From an uncultured Hyphomonas sp. (GTDB taxonomy: Bacteria; Pseudomonadota; Alphaproteobacteria; Caulobacterales; Hyphomonadaceae): 64,000 bases of DNA. Positions 48,781 to 57,210 of this stretch are shown piece by piece. A program made the translations under genes and the position numbers. The stretch spans positions 62,001 to 126,000 of the forward strand of contig NZ_OY787456.1 of assembly GCF_963678875.1 (NCBI RefSeq), in the 5' to 3' direction. Numbering within the stretch: position 1 is the first letter of the stretch; the number at the start of each line of letters is the position of its first letter. A model generated the notes under the pieces. The model saw only the letters and a list, made by a program, of their open reading frames with translations. It did no database searches and was not told the DNA's origin.

Positions 48781-50162
48781 TCCTCTGGTTCGGGAAGAAA
48801 AAGAAGAAAGACGAAATGGCCGCCGCTGGTGCTGCCATGGAAGCGCCCGAACTATCGGCGGAAGAGATTGCTGCGAAAGAAGCCGCTGAAGCCGAAGCGG
48901 CAAAGGCTGCTGCCGAAAAGGAAGAGATCGAGCGCGTCGTCGCCGAGGCCAACAAGGCCTGGGAAGAGCGCCAGGCCCGCGAGGCCGAGGAGGCCGCTGC
49001 CGAGGCCAGGCGCCTGGAAGAAGAAGCGCGCCGGGCCGAAGCGGCCGCCGCCGCTGCGGATGCCGAAGAAGCGGCCCGGCTTGCAGAAGAAATCGAGAAA
49101 GCCCGCAAGGCGCAGGAAGAACGCGCCGCCCAGCAGGCAAAAGCCGAAGCCGAATTGAAACTGCTGGCCGACCGGCGCGAGGCCGAGCGCCTGCGCGCCG
49201 AAGCCGAGGCCGCCGCCCGCGCGGCCATGGAGGCCGAGGCCAACAATCCGGGTTTCGTCGCCAAGCTCGGGCAGGGGCTTTCCCGTTCGTCCTCCCGCCT
49301 GACGGAGGGCCTCGCCGCACTCGGCCGCCGCAAGCTCGACGATGACACGATGGAGGAACTCGAAGACCTTCTGATCACGTCCGATCTCGGTTCCAAAGTT
49401 GCGGCCCGGGTGACGAAAAACCTCTCAAAAGAGCGGTTTGACCGCGAAATCAGCCCTGAAGAGATCAAACTGGCGCTCGCCAGCGAAATCTCGGACGTGC
49501 TGAAGCCGCGCGAGAAGGTCGTCGATTTCTCAGACGGAACCAGCCCGCGCATCGTCCTGTTCGTCGGGGTCAATGGCTCCGGCAAGACGACGACGATTGG
49601 CAAGATTGCCTCGAAACTGAAAGAGCAGGGCGCCAAAGCCCTTCTGGTGGCGGGCGACACGTTCCGCGCTGCGGCCATCGAACAGCTGACCGTCTGGGGC
49701 GACCGCGCCGGAATCCCCGTCATGTCCAAGCCGACCGGCGCCGATGCCGCAGGCCTCGTTTATGAGGCCATCGAAAAGGCGAAGGCGGACGATCTGGATC
49801 TCGTGCTGATCGACACCGCCGGGCGCCTGCAGAACAAGACCGAATTGATGTCCGAGCTTGAGAAGGTCGTCCGTGTCATCAAGAAACTCGACCCGACCGC
49901 GCCGCACGATGTGATCCTAGTCCTCGACGCCACGGTCGGCCAGAATGCGCTTAGTCAGGTCGAAGCCTTCCGGAATACCGCCGGCGTGACCGGCCTCGTC
50001 ATGACCAAGCTGGACGGAACGGCCAAGGGCGGCGTGCTGGTTGCCATCGCCGAGGCCTATGACCTGCCGATCCATTTCATCGGCATCGGTGAAAAGGCAG
50101 AAGACCTCCGCCCATTCAGTGCGGAGGCTTTCTCGAAAGCCCTGGTCGGGGTTGGCGCCTAA
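48777..50162 (+). CDS. ftsY: SRP receptor FtsY with long Ala/Glu-rich N-terminus
   Basis: A 461-residue SRP receptor GTPase that docks ribosome-Ffh complexes at the membrane. A lysine patch (WFGKKKKKDE) opens a roughly 140-residue Ala/Glu/Arg coiled coil (about 15-155); the NG domain (about 160-461) has P-loop GVNGSGKTTT (about residues 264-273), DTAGRLQNK and TKLDGTAKGGVL. Its partner Ffh is at 11423. It overlaps mtaB by four bases (ATGA). Confidence 0.98.
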   Translation: MILWFGKKKKKDEMAAAGAAMEAPELSAEEIAAKEAAEAEAAKAAAEKEEIERVVAEANKAWEERQAREAEEAAAEARRLEEEARRAEAAAAAADAEEAARLAEEIEKARKAQEERAAQQAKAEAELKLLADRREAERLRAEAEAAARAAMEAEANNPGFVAKLGQGLSRSSSRLTEGLAALGRRKLDDDTMEELEDLLITSDLGSKVAARVTKNLSKERFDREISPEEIKLALASEISDVLKPREKVVDFSDGTSPRIVLFVGVNGSGKTTTIGKIASKLKEQGAKALLVAGDTFRAAAIEQLTVWGDRAGIPVMSKPTGADAAGLVYEAIEKAKADDLDLVLIDTAGRLQNKTELMSELEKVVRVIKKLDPTAPHDVILVLDATVGQNALSQVEAFRNTAGVTGLVMTKLDGTAKGGVLVAIAEAYDLPIHFIGIGEKAEDLRPFSAEAFSKALVGVGA

Positions 50163-50165
50163 GGC

Positions 50166-50381
50166 TTATTCGGCTGCTTCGGCGGTTTCAGCTTCATCAT
50201 CGAAGATTTCCTCGATGCTGCGCTCGAACAGGCGGGCGATGGCGAAGGCGAGCGGCAGGGAGGGGTCATACTTCCCGGTTTCGATGGCGTTCACGGACTG
50301 TCGGGACACGTCGAGCCGGTCGGCCAGCTCGGCCTGGCTCCATCCCTTTTCCGTACGCAGGATGCGGAGACTGTTCTTCAT
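50166..50381 (-). CDS. Small XRE-type HTH regulator
   Basis: A 71-residue protein that is almost only an HTH: MKNSLRILRTEKGWSQAELADRLDVSRQSVNAIETGKYDPSLPLAFAIARLFERSIEEIF, followed by an acidic tail. It resembles the YozG-like subgroup found paired with small membrane proteins. It begins nine bases past the stop of such a gene (50390-50797). It is likely a dimer that binds the two palindromes at 50813-50868 and so represses its own operon. Start ATG at 50381. Confidence 0.88.
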   Translation of the reverse strand: MKNSLRILRTEKGWSQAELADRLDVSRQSVNAIETGKYDPSLPLAFAIARLFERSIEEIFDDEAETAEAAE

Positions 50382-50389
50382 GCCTGACC

Positions 50390-50797
50390 CTACACGGCCC
50401 GGCCAAAACATTCCGGCAGGCGGGCCAGGCCGAAGGCGAAGAAGAATACCGGCCCGAACCAGAACACGTCGATATTGCCGACCACGCCGAAGATCTGAAG
50501 GAAGCCAACCAGAAACAGGACGCCGCATGTGATGAGACCGGCATCCCGCAATGCTCTCAGATACCGCATGCGCGTATACTCGTCCGTCTCTTCGGTCTGG
50601 CGGCGGATGGCATAAAGGACGATGAAGAGCGGCAGGGCCGCAGCAATCGCGGAAGCGGCATTCAGCCAGAGCGGCGCCTTGTCTCCATCAATCAGGAATT
50701 TCGTACCGAGAATGATCGCCACGTATACGGCCATCATCGGCCAGAACAGGAATCGATATCGGCGGTTTGCTGTGCGGAATCCGCGGGGCTGGGCCAT
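50390..50797 (-). CDS. Small polytopic membrane protein paired with HTH regulator
   Basis: A 135-residue protein with about four membrane segments: FLFWPMMAVYVAIILGTKFLI, LNAASAIAAALPLFIVLYAI, DAGLITCGVLFLVGFLQIFGVV and VFWFGPVFFFAFGLARL. A charged cytosolic loop (RRQTEETDEYTRMRYLRALRD) lies in the middle. The family is not recognised, but DUF2178-like small membrane proteins are commonly paired with YozG-type HTH proteins. GAGGAG precedes the ATG. Its promoter region carries two near-identical palindromes (50813-50868). Confidence 0.75.
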   Translation of the reverse strand: MAQPRGFRTANRRYRFLFWPMMAVYVAIILGTKFLIDGDKAPLWLNAASAIAAALPLFIVLYAIRRQTEETDEYTRMRYLRALRDAGLITCGVLFLVGFLQIFGVVGNIDVFWFGPVFFFAFGLARLPECFGRAV

Positions 50798-50812
50798 GAG
50801 AGGGCTCCTCTT

Positions 50813-50868
50813 GTCAAGTTACCCTGACAAGATGACAAGCAAGCTTTACTTTGTCAAGTAACCTTGAC
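50813..50868 (-). promoter_or_regulatory. Paired palindromic operator of the membrane-protein/HTH operon
   Basis: Two 16-bp sites lie exactly 40 bp apart: GTCAAG-N4-CTTGAC (50853-50868, perfect inverted repeat) and GTCAAG-N4-CCTGAC (50813-50828, one mismatch). Embedded TTGACA motifs read towards the operon, so the sites overlap the probable -35 region. A dimeric XRE repressor from this operon is the likely binder; the 40-bp spacing puts both sites on the same DNA face. Confidence 0.75.
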
Positions 50869-50876
50869 TGTATTTC

Positions 50877-52616
50877 CTATTCTGCAGCAATCGCTACAGA
50901 TTGCAGGCTCTGCGCCCCGCGAACCATCCGGCCAGGCCTGGCACCGGTCGGGTCGCCGTCACGGTGGGTGACCTCGCCTTTCAGGATCGTCGCCGTGTAG
51001 CCGGAGGCGCGCTGCATCAGGCGCCGCCCCCCAGCGGGAAGGTCATATTGTACTTCCGGCAGGTGGAGTTTGAGATTCGCGAGGTCGATCACGTTGAGGT
51101 CGGCGCGGTAGCCGGGCGCGATCACGCCCCGGTCATGCAGGCCCATCCATTGGGCCGTGTCCTGCGTCTGGCGTTTGACCAGATACTCAATCGGCAGTTT
51201 CGGCCCACGCTGGCGGTCCCGCGCCCAATGGGTCAGCATCGTGGTGGTGAAGGAGCCGTCGCAGATCATGCCGACATGCGCCCCGCCATCCGACAGGCCG
51301 GGCAGGGTGGCCGGGCTCTCCATCATGGCGCGGATGGGTTCCAGAGAGCCTTGCGAGTAATTGAGGAACGGCAGGTAGAGCACGCCGTGCCCGTCGCGTT
51401 CCAGCATCAGGTCGAGCGCCATGGCTTCCGGGCTGGTGCCGCGTTCCTTGGCCATGGTTTCCAAAGTGCTGTCCGGGCCGGGCTCATAATTCACCGGATC
51501 GCGCAGCTGGAACATCTTGCCGAAACTGCGCAGCATGACTTTGAGGAACGGATTGTCCGATGCCGGTTCTTCCGACAGCAGCTTTTCGCGGAAAGCCGGG
51601 TCGCGCAGGGCGGTCACCCGCTCGGCGAGCGGCTTGTTGGCGATGGCGGCGTAAGAAGGATGGGCGCTGAACGGGTTCATCGTCAGTTCAAGGCCAAGCA
51701 GAACACCCACCGGGCGCGGCGCCACCTGCGCCCGCATCGGCAGGCCGTCATTCATGGCGGTCTCGATGGCGCCGAGCAGGGCCCTCCAACCTTCCGGCGC
51801 CACATCTGCCTGGGCCAGGGAGACAGACAATGGCCGCCCGGAGGCTTCGACGATCCGGCGCAGCATCGCGGCCTCTTTTTGCGGATCGTTGAAGTCCGAC
51901 ACGAACTGCAACACGCCGCGGTCTGCTTCTTTCAGGCCTTCGGCGATGCCGATCAGTTCGGCTTCGCTGGCCGTCAGCGTCGGGGTCGGCTGGCCGTCGG
52001 ACGTGCGGTGGTTCAGCGTGCGGGAAGTGGAGAAGCCGAGTGCGCCGGCCATGACGGCCTCTTTCGCGAGTTGTTTCATGGCGGCGATATCTTCGGCGGT
52101 CGCGTCTTCGCGGTTCGCGCCACGTTCGCCCATCACATAAACGCGCAAGGCGGCATGCGGCAGCTGGGCACCGATGTCGGTGTCGAACTGGCGGGAAGAG
52201 AGAAAGTCCAGATAGTCCGGGAAACTCTCCCAGCTCCACGGCAAGCCCTCAGAGAGAACCGGGAAGGGAATGTCTTCGACGCCTTCCATCAGGCGGATCA
52301 GCCGGTCATGGTCTTCCGGACGGCAGGGGGCGAAGCCGACGCCGCAATTGCCCATGATCACGGTGGTGCAGCCATGCAGAGAGGACGGGCTGATCGCTTC
52401 GCCCCACGCCGCCTGGCCATCATAATGAGTGTGAATGTCGACAAAGCCGGGCGTCACGACCTGTCCGCGCGCATCGATCTCCTCGATGCCCTTGCCGGAA
52501 ACCTTGCCGATGGCAGTGATATGCCCGCCGGTTACGGCCACGTCGTCTTCGAACGGGTCGGCCCCGGTGCCGTCCACGATTGTCCCGCCGCGGATAATCA
52601 GGTCATGCGTCGCCAT
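50877..52616 (-). CDS. N-acyl-D-amino-acid deacylase family amidohydrolase
   Basis: A 579-residue D-aminoacylase-type amidohydrolase. The N-terminal strand HDLIIRGGTIVDGTGADPFEDDVAVTGGHI builds the beta-sandwich; GFVDIHTHYDGQ gives the HxH metal site, IMGNCGVGFAPC the conserved Cys region, and LSDGGAHVGMICDGS the metal Asp/His end. It would release D-amino acids from N-acyl forms in the cytoplasm; the exact substrate is unknown. GGAGG lies just before the ATG at 52616. It is divergent from the DMT transporter at 52752. Confidence 0.9.
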   Translation of the reverse strand: MATHDLIIRGGTIVDGTGADPFEDDVAVTGGHITAIGKVSGKGIEEIDARGQVVTPGFVDIHTHYDGQAAWGEAISPSSLHGCTTVIMGNCGVGFAPCRPEDHDRLIRLMEGVEDIPFPVLSEGLPWSWESFPDYLDFLSSRQFDTDIGAQLPHAALRVYVMGERGANREDATAEDIAAMKQLAKEAVMAGALGFSTSRTLNHRTSDGQPTPTLTASEAELIGIAEGLKEADRGVLQFVSDFNDPQKEAAMLRRIVEASGRPLSVSLAQADVAPEGWRALLGAIETAMNDGLPMRAQVAPRPVGVLLGLELTMNPFSAHPSYAAIANKPLAERVTALRDPAFREKLLSEEPASDNPFLKVMLRSFGKMFQLRDPVNYEPGPDSTLETMAKERGTSPEAMALDLMLERDGHGVLYLPFLNYSQGSLEPIRAMMESPATLPGLSDGGAHVGMICDGSFTTTMLTHWARDRQRGPKLPIEYLVKRQTQDTAQWMGLHDRGVIAPGYRADLNVIDLANLKLHLPEVQYDLPAGGRRLMQRASGYTATILKGEVTHRDGDPTGARPGRMVRGAQSLQSVAIAAE

Positions 52617-52751
52617 TGTTTCCTCCATTCTCTTTTCCGGCAGGATGCCAGACCTGCCGCCAGCCAGAAAGCCTGACCGCACGTCAGCAGTTTAAAGGGT
52701 TCGGAAACTCAGGCATGAGACGGGCCGTCCTGCCGTCCTTCCGGGAACCTC

Positions 52752-53618
52752 ATGCCTGCTTCTGATCTGCTCCCCATCAGCCTCTGCCTGTTGTCCGCCA
52801 TTTCGCTGGCGACGACCAATGTTCTGGTGAAGGGCGGGGGAGACATCCTGACGGGGCGGATGATTGTTCAGGTTACGGCCGCGCTGATTGTTCTGCCGTT
52901 TGCCTTCTTCTTCCCGATGCCGCCTTTGAGCACGCTGCCGCTGCTGGCGGTGTCCATGGTGTCTCACTGGTTTTACCAGGCATGCCTGATCCGGGCGATG
53001 CACCGGGGCGACCTGTCGCTGGTCTATCCGGTGATGCGCGGGCTCGGCCCGCTTGCGACGGCGGTCTTCGCGACGTTCATGTTGCAGGAACATCTCGCCC
53101 CGATGCAGCAGATCGGACTTTTCTGCGCGTCCTTTGCCATTCTCTTCTTTGCCCTGCCGACGGCGGCAACGCGGGAAGGGCGCAGCCTCGACCGGCGGGC
53201 GCTCTTCTGGGCGGTGCTGACGGCGGTCGGGATCGGACTTTACGCCGTGGCCGATACACGTGCCGCCCGGGCGATGCTGCACCCGATGACGTTCGTCATT
53301 GTCCTGTTCCTGTTCGACTGGATCGGCGTCACGCTGGTTTTCCTCTGGCAACGGCGCGGCCGCTACATGGCAACGATCCGTCCGCAGCTCCGCTCCGGCG
53401 TGATCGGCGGACTGGTCGGGTGCCTGTCCTACGGCATGGCGATCTTTGCCTATACAATGACCGATGCAGCCATGGTGACGGCCTTGCGCGAAACCTCCGT
53501 CGTCTTCGCGGCGTTTATGGCGACCTGGTTCCTGAAAGAGAATTTCGGTGCCCGGCGCATCGTCGCAGCGGCTGTCCTGGCCGGGGGGCTTGTCCTGATG
53601 CAGGGCGGCGCAGTGTGA
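52752..53618 (+). CDS. EamA/DMT family transporter
   Basis: A 288-residue ten-helix permease with two EamA repeats: ISLCLLSAISLATTNVLVKGGGDILTG at the start and VLTAVGIGLYAVADTRAARAM for the second half, with MTDAAMVTALRETSVVFAAFMATWFLKE at the usual conserved end. Substrate unknown, probably a metabolite. It lies 135 bases from the divergent aminoacylase gene and 75 bases before yciB. Confidence 0.88.
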   Translation: MPASDLLPISLCLLSAISLATTNVLVKGGGDILTGRMIVQVTAALIVLPFAFFFPMPPLSTLPLLAVSMVSHWFYQACLIRAMHRGDLSLVYPVMRGLGPLATAVFATFMLQEHLAPMQQIGLFCASFAILFFALPTAATREGRSLDRRALFWAVLTAVGIGLYAVADTRAARAMLHPMTFVIVLFLFDWIGVTLVFLWQRRGRYMATIRPQLRSGVIGGLVGCLSYGMAIFAYTMTDAAMVTALRETSVVFAAFMATWFLKENFGARRIVAAAVLAGGLVLMQGGAV

Positions 53619-53693
53619 GACTCGCCGTTTGCGGCATTTCGTGCGACAGCGGCTTTAACAAAACCGCAAGCACGGATGGTGCGTAGAGAGTTC

Positions 53694-54350
53694 ATGACCG
53701 AGTTCGATCAGAAGACATCCACCCTTCCCAGCGATGCCCCGCAGGAGGCGAGCGTCAAGGACGCCGCCGCGCGTGCCGGGGGAATCTGGACAGAACTTGG
53801 CCCGACGCTGGCCTTTATCGTCATCTACAATGTCATGCTGCGCTTTCCGGAGGAGGGGCTGTTTTCCAGGGAAAACGCGCTTTATTGGGCGACGGGCGTC
53901 CTGATCATTGCCACGGCAGCCGTGATCGTCATGAAGTTGATCCGTAAGCAGAGAATCCCGCCCTTCCTGCTCGTTTCATCAAGCCTGATCGGTGTTTTCG
54001 GCATTTTGGGCATCGTGTTTCATTCGAAACTGCTGCTGTTCCTGAAACCCACCATCATCAATCTGATGTTTGCCGGTGCGATCTTCGGCGGGCTCGCTGT
54101 TGGCCGCAATATCTGGAAAATGCTGTTCGACGAACTCTTTCACCTGCCGGACCATGCCTGGCGTGTGCTGGCGATCCGTTGGGGCCTATACTTTATCGCG
54201 ATGGCGATATGGAACATCGTTGTGTGGCAGGCATTTGGTGAAGTCGCCTGGGCCAACTGGAAGATGGGCAATATCGTGATCGGCTTCGTCTTCGCCATGG
54301 CGAATGCGCCCTTCATGATGAAGCACATGCATCACCCCGAAGAGCGCTGA
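53694..54350 (+). CDS. Septation protein YciB/IspZ
   Basis: A 218-residue inner-membrane protein needed for normal cell division in several bacteria. WTELGPTLAFIVIYNVMLRF, the run of membrane segments and FKPTIINLMFAGAIFGGLAVGRN-type residues with ANWKMGNIVIGFVFAMANAPFMMKHM at the C-terminus are typical. It is often next to ftsY in Alphaproteobacteria; here it is about 3.5 kb away. An in-frame ATG six codons earlier is possible. A small hairpin with CTTTT follows the stop. Confidence 0.92.
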   Translation: MTEFDQKTSTLPSDAPQEASVKDAAARAGGIWTELGPTLAFIVIYNVMLRFPEEGLFSRENALYWATGVLIIATAAVIVMKLIRKQRIPPFLLVSSSLIGVFGILGIVFHSKLLLFLKPTIINLMFAGAIFGGLAVGRNIWKMLFDELFHLPDHAWRVLAIRWGLYFIAMAIWNIVVWQAFGEVAWANWKMGNIVIGFVFAMANAPFMMKHMHHPEER

Positions 54351-54372
54351 CTCGCCTAATGGGTGAGCTTTT
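54351..54372 (+). terminator. Weak terminator after yciB
   Basis: A 6-bp stem (54351-54356 with 54362-54367, one wobble) followed by CTTTTC, directly after the yciB stop and overlapping the end of the convergent Nudix gene. Confidence 0.4.
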
Positions 54373-54907
54373 CAGTTCCCGGAGGGTTGGCGAAGGGCGG
54401 AAACGCGGGCAGGTGCCGGGTTTCGGCATAATGGGTCAGCGCCCAGATCACGGTCGGGAAGGCGAGTTCGGACCAGGGGATATCCTTCCAGTCGAATAGT
54501 CCGACTTCCTCACTCTCAGGGCCTGCGGAAATGTCCGAAATCAGCTCTGCGCGGAACATGACCTGAACCTGTGCGATCCGGGGAACAGAGTAAACGGCGA
54601 GTAACTGCTGGATCCGGATGTCCGCGCACGCTTCTTCCTGCGCCTCCCTCCGTGCACCTTCCTCGACCGTTTCACCTTCTTCCATGAACCCGGCCGGGAG
54701 CGTCCAGTAACCTTTTCGGGGCTCGATGGCCCGCCGGCAGAGCAGAATCTTGCCGTTTTGGGTCACAACGGACCCGGCAACGATTTTCGGGTTCACATAG
54801 TCGATAAATCGGCAATGAGCGCAAACCCGGCGCAATTTATCGTCTCCTTCGGGCGTTTCCATGTGAAAAAGGGGCGAAATGAAAGGATTCGATAATTGAT
54901 CCGTCAT
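54356..54907 (-). CDS. Nudix hydrolase
   Basis: A 183-residue pyrophosphohydrolase. The Nudix box GX5EX7REUXEEXGU is met by GFMEEGETVEEGARREAQEEA (about residues 73-93). An N-terminal VCAHCRFIDYVNPKIVAGSVV resembles half of a zinc-ribbon followed by the first strand, as in ADP-ribose or NADH-type Nudix proteins. The substrate is not clear. It faces the MarR-like gene, with a shared promoter region between them. Confidence 0.9.
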   Translation of the reverse strand: MTDQLSNPFISPLFHMETPEGDDKLRRVCAHCRFIDYVNPKIVAGSVVTQNGKILLCRRAIEPRKGYWTLPAGFMEEGETVEEGARREAQEEACADIRIQQLLAVYSVPRIAQVQVMFRAELISDISAGPESEEVGLFDWKDIPWSELAFPTVIWALTHYAETRHLPAFPPFANPPGTEKLTH

Positions 54908-55031
54908 CTGTTGTTATCCAATCGCGTTCTAAGAGAGGGGTATTGATCCGCACACGGGCCTCTGCTTAAGGGGGCTTGTGGGTGGGTCGGCCGCCGAACT
55001 AGTTAAGTCATCCCTCGAAAGGTAAACCAAT

Positions 55032-55754
55032 ATGTCATTCAATCTCAACGCTTCGCCCAGCCACCTGCTGCATCGTGCTCAGCAGGCTGCTGCGAACCAC
55101 AGCGCCAAGGCGCTCCGCACTGCTGGCATCACGCTGCGCCAGTTCTCGCTGCTCGCAGCCCTGGACGGCAATGAAGGCGCGAGCCAGTCCGACCTCGTCA
55201 ACGCCACCGGCATCGACCGTTCGACCCTGGCTGACATGGTCGCCCGTATGGAAACCAGCGGCCTGATCAAGCGCGCTGCTTCCAAGACCGACGCCCGCGC
55301 AAAGTCCGTCTCCCTGACGGCAAAAGGCAAGAAGGCCCTCGATAAAGCCCTTCCGGCTGTTCAGGCTGCTGACGCTGCCCTCTTCTCCGGCCTCGCAAAA
55401 GTGAAGCAGGACGCTCTGATGTCTGGCCTCGTGGGCCTGGCTGAAGAAGAAGCCAAGCCGGCTCCGGCACCGAAAGCTGCTCCGAAAGCCGCCCCGAAGG
55501 CTGCTGCACCGAAGAAAGCTCCGGCTGCGAAGAAGGCTCCAGCCGCCAAGAAAGCTCCGGCCAAGAAGCCGGTTGCCAAGAAAGCCGCTGCTCCGAAGCC
55601 TGCCGCCAAGAAGGCTGCACCGAAGAAAGCCGCTCCTAAAAAGGCCGCCCCGAAAAAGGCTGCACCGAAGAAAGCCGTTGCTGCTGCAAAGGCGCCGGCC
55701 GTGAAAAAAGCACCGGCCAAGAAGCCGGCCGCTCGTAAAGCCAAGAAGAAGTAA
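55032..55754 (+). CDS. MarR-type winged helix with histone H1-like Lys/Ala/Pro tail
   Basis: A 240-residue protein in two parts. Residues 1-137 look like a MarR regulator: AGITLRQFSLLAALDGNEGASQSDLVNATGIDRSTLADMVARMETSGLIKRAASKTDARAKSVSLTAKGKKAL. Residues 141-240 are about 100 residues of Lys, Ala and Pro in repeats of KKAAPKKA / KKAPAAKK type, as in bacterial histone H1-like proteins such as Hc1 or AlgP. This would make a sequence-reading domain with a nonspecific DNA-binding tail, perhaps a nucleoid protein. AAAGG precedes the ATG. Codon use is that of a well-expressed gene. Confidence 0.85.
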   Translation: MSFNLNASPSHLLHRAQQAAANHSAKALRTAGITLRQFSLLAALDGNEGASQSDLVNATGIDRSTLADMVARMETSGLIKRAASKTDARAKSVSLTAKGKKALDKALPAVQAADAALFSGLAKVKQDALMSGLVGLAEEEAKPAPAPKAAPKAAPKAAAPKKAPAAKKAPAAKKAPAKKPVAKKAAAPKPAAKKAAPKKAAPKKAAPKKAAPKKAVAAAKAPAVKKAPAKKPAARKAKKK

Positions 55755-55769
55755 TCTGGCTTAAAGGGT

Positions 55770-56291
55770 TCAGGGGCGGGGCGCGCTCAGCGCCTCGCCC
55801 ACCCGTTTCACCGAGTCAGCGTCCAGCGGCCCGGAAATATGCTCCAGAATCTCGCCATCGGCTGAGATCACAAAGGTTTCCGGAACCCCTGTCAGGCCGA
55901 AGTCCAGACCGCCCTGACCATTCGGATCCATCACGATATCGGCATACGGATTGCCAAGTTCCTCCAGGAACTTCCGCCCGTTTGCTGGCGTATCCTTGTA
56001 AAGCACCCCGTAAACCTGCCCCGGATGGGCCTTGGCCAGCGCCGTCAGGCGCGGATGTTCCGCCTCGCATGGGGCGCACCAGCTGGCGAACAGGTTCACC
56101 GCGATCGTGTCCCCGGTGGGTGTGGGCGCAAAACTCAGCGTGCCACCTTCCAGCCGTTCGAAGCTCCGGTCCGGCGCCGTGCGGGAGATGCGCTCGAAGT
56201 CGCGTTTCTCCGGATGGCTGAGTTCCCAGCCTGCCAGACCCGCAAAAAGAACAAGGGCCGTGACCGGAATGGCGGCAAGCCAGCGTTTCAT
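55770..56291 (-). CDS. ccmG: CcmG/DsbE thiol:disulfide oxidoreductase
   Basis: A 173-residue periplasmic thioredoxin-like protein tethered by one N-terminal membrane segment (IPVTALVLFAGLAGW). WCAPC (Cys72, Cys75) is the redox site, and GVPETFVI holds the cis-Pro. It reduces the heme-binding cysteines of apocytochrome c. It is last of the ccmABCD-ccmG operon and overlaps ccmD by four bases. Confidence 0.93.
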   Translation of the reverse strand: MKRWLAAIPVTALVLFAGLAGWELSHPEKRDFERISRTAPDRSFERLEGGTLSFAPTPTGDTIAVNLFASWCAPCEAEHPRLTALAKAHPGQVYGVLYKDTPANGRKFLEELGNPYADIVMDPNGQGGLDFGLTGVPETFVISADGEILEHISGPLDADSVKRVGEALSAPRP

Positions 56292-56452
56292 GCTGCGTCA
56301 TCTCCGCGCAGGCGCGCTTCGGCCCGCTGCATCTTCGCCTGCGATGCTTTCGCCCGAAGGGTGACAATCAGGATGGTCAGGCCAAGGCTGATCGCGCCGA
56401 CGGCATAGCAGGCCCAGATGAAGACGGCATTCTTGTCGAAGTCCGGCAGCAT
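56288..56452 (-). CDS. ccmD: Heme exporter protein CcmD
   Basis: A 54-residue small membrane protein: LPDFDKNAVFIWACYAVGAISLGLTILIV with one membrane segment, then a basic tail (RAKASQAKMQRAEARLRG). It fits CcmD, which holds CcmE in the CcmABCD complex. It lies six bases after ccmC and overlaps ccmG by four bases (ATGA). Position in the operon is as important as sequence for this call. Confidence 0.88.
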   Translation of the reverse strand: MLPDFDKNAVFIWACYAVGAISLGLTILIVTLRAKASQAKMQRAEARLRGDDAA

Positions 56453-56458
56453 GATTGA

Positions 56459-57190
56459 TCAGCCCTCCGCCATCAGTTTTGCATTGGCCTGCGCCGTGCG
56501 CCGGTCCCAGATCTCCGCGCGCATCAGCGTCTGCGTCAGGCCTGCAAAGAGCAGCGTATGGCCAAGGCCGCTCGCCAGCAGGGGCCAGAGATAGACCGCG
56601 GCCATTTTAGGCCCCTCGGCGGTCAGCACGCTCGAATCCTGATGAAGCGAGGTGAAGAGGTCCACGGAGAATTTGATCAGCGGCACATTGATCGCCCCGA
56701 CCATGGCGAGGATCGCCCCGGCGCGGGCGGCCTTCTGGCGCGTGTCCATGGAGGCGCGCAGCGCCATGTAGCCGAGGAACAGGAAGAACATGAACAGGAC
56801 CGACATCATCCGCGCGTCGTCCCATTGCCACCAGGTGCCCCAGGTCGGCTTGCCCCAGATGGATCCGGTCGCAAGGCAGATCGCCGTCCAGACGGCGCCC
56901 AGCGGGGCGATGGATTTCGCGGCGATGTCGGCGACTTCATGGCGCCAGATGAACCAGATGAAGCTCATCACGGCCATGCCCATATAGCTTGCCATGGCGA
57001 GCCATGCGGCGGGCACATGGATGAACATCACGCGCATGATGTCCCCGCCCTGATATTCATCCTTCGGAACCATCCAGAGGCCCTGCCACAGGCCCCAGCC
57101 GATCAACAGCACGGCCAGCGCGTAGCAAAGCGGCGCCAGCCAGTTCGACAGGCGCATGAAGCGAAGGGGATTTGCGAACCAGGAAAACAT
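56459..57190 (-). CDS. ccmC: Heme ABC transporter permease CcmC
   Basis: A 243-residue six-helix membrane protein that hands heme to CcmE. The tryptophan-rich WWD motif is present (GKPTWGTWWQWDDARMMSV), flanked by conserved histidines (FIHVPAAW and FTSLHQDSSV). The start at 57190 (MFSWFANPLRFMRL) gives the usual length. It follows ccmB by 20 bases in the operon. Confidence 0.95.
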   Translation of the reverse strand: MFSWFANPLRFMRLSNWLAPLCYALAVLLIGWGLWQGLWMVPKDEYQGGDIMRVMFIHVPAAWLAMASYMGMAVMSFIWFIWRHEVADIAAKSIAPLGAVWTAICLATGSIWGKPTWGTWWQWDDARMMSVLFMFFLFLGYMALRASMDTRQKAARAGAILAMVGAINVPLIKFSVDLFTSLHQDSSVLTAEGPKMAAVYLWPLLASGLGHTLLFAGLTQTLMRAEIWDRRTAQANAKLMAEG

Positions 57191-57210
57191 GTGACTGCGA
57201 TACTGCTCCC

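Noticed and set aside
55440..55754. Short repeated units that could suggest a CRISPR or tandem-repeat locus
   Set aside because: The repeats are in-frame codons for the Lys/Ala/Pro tail, with no spacer pattern.
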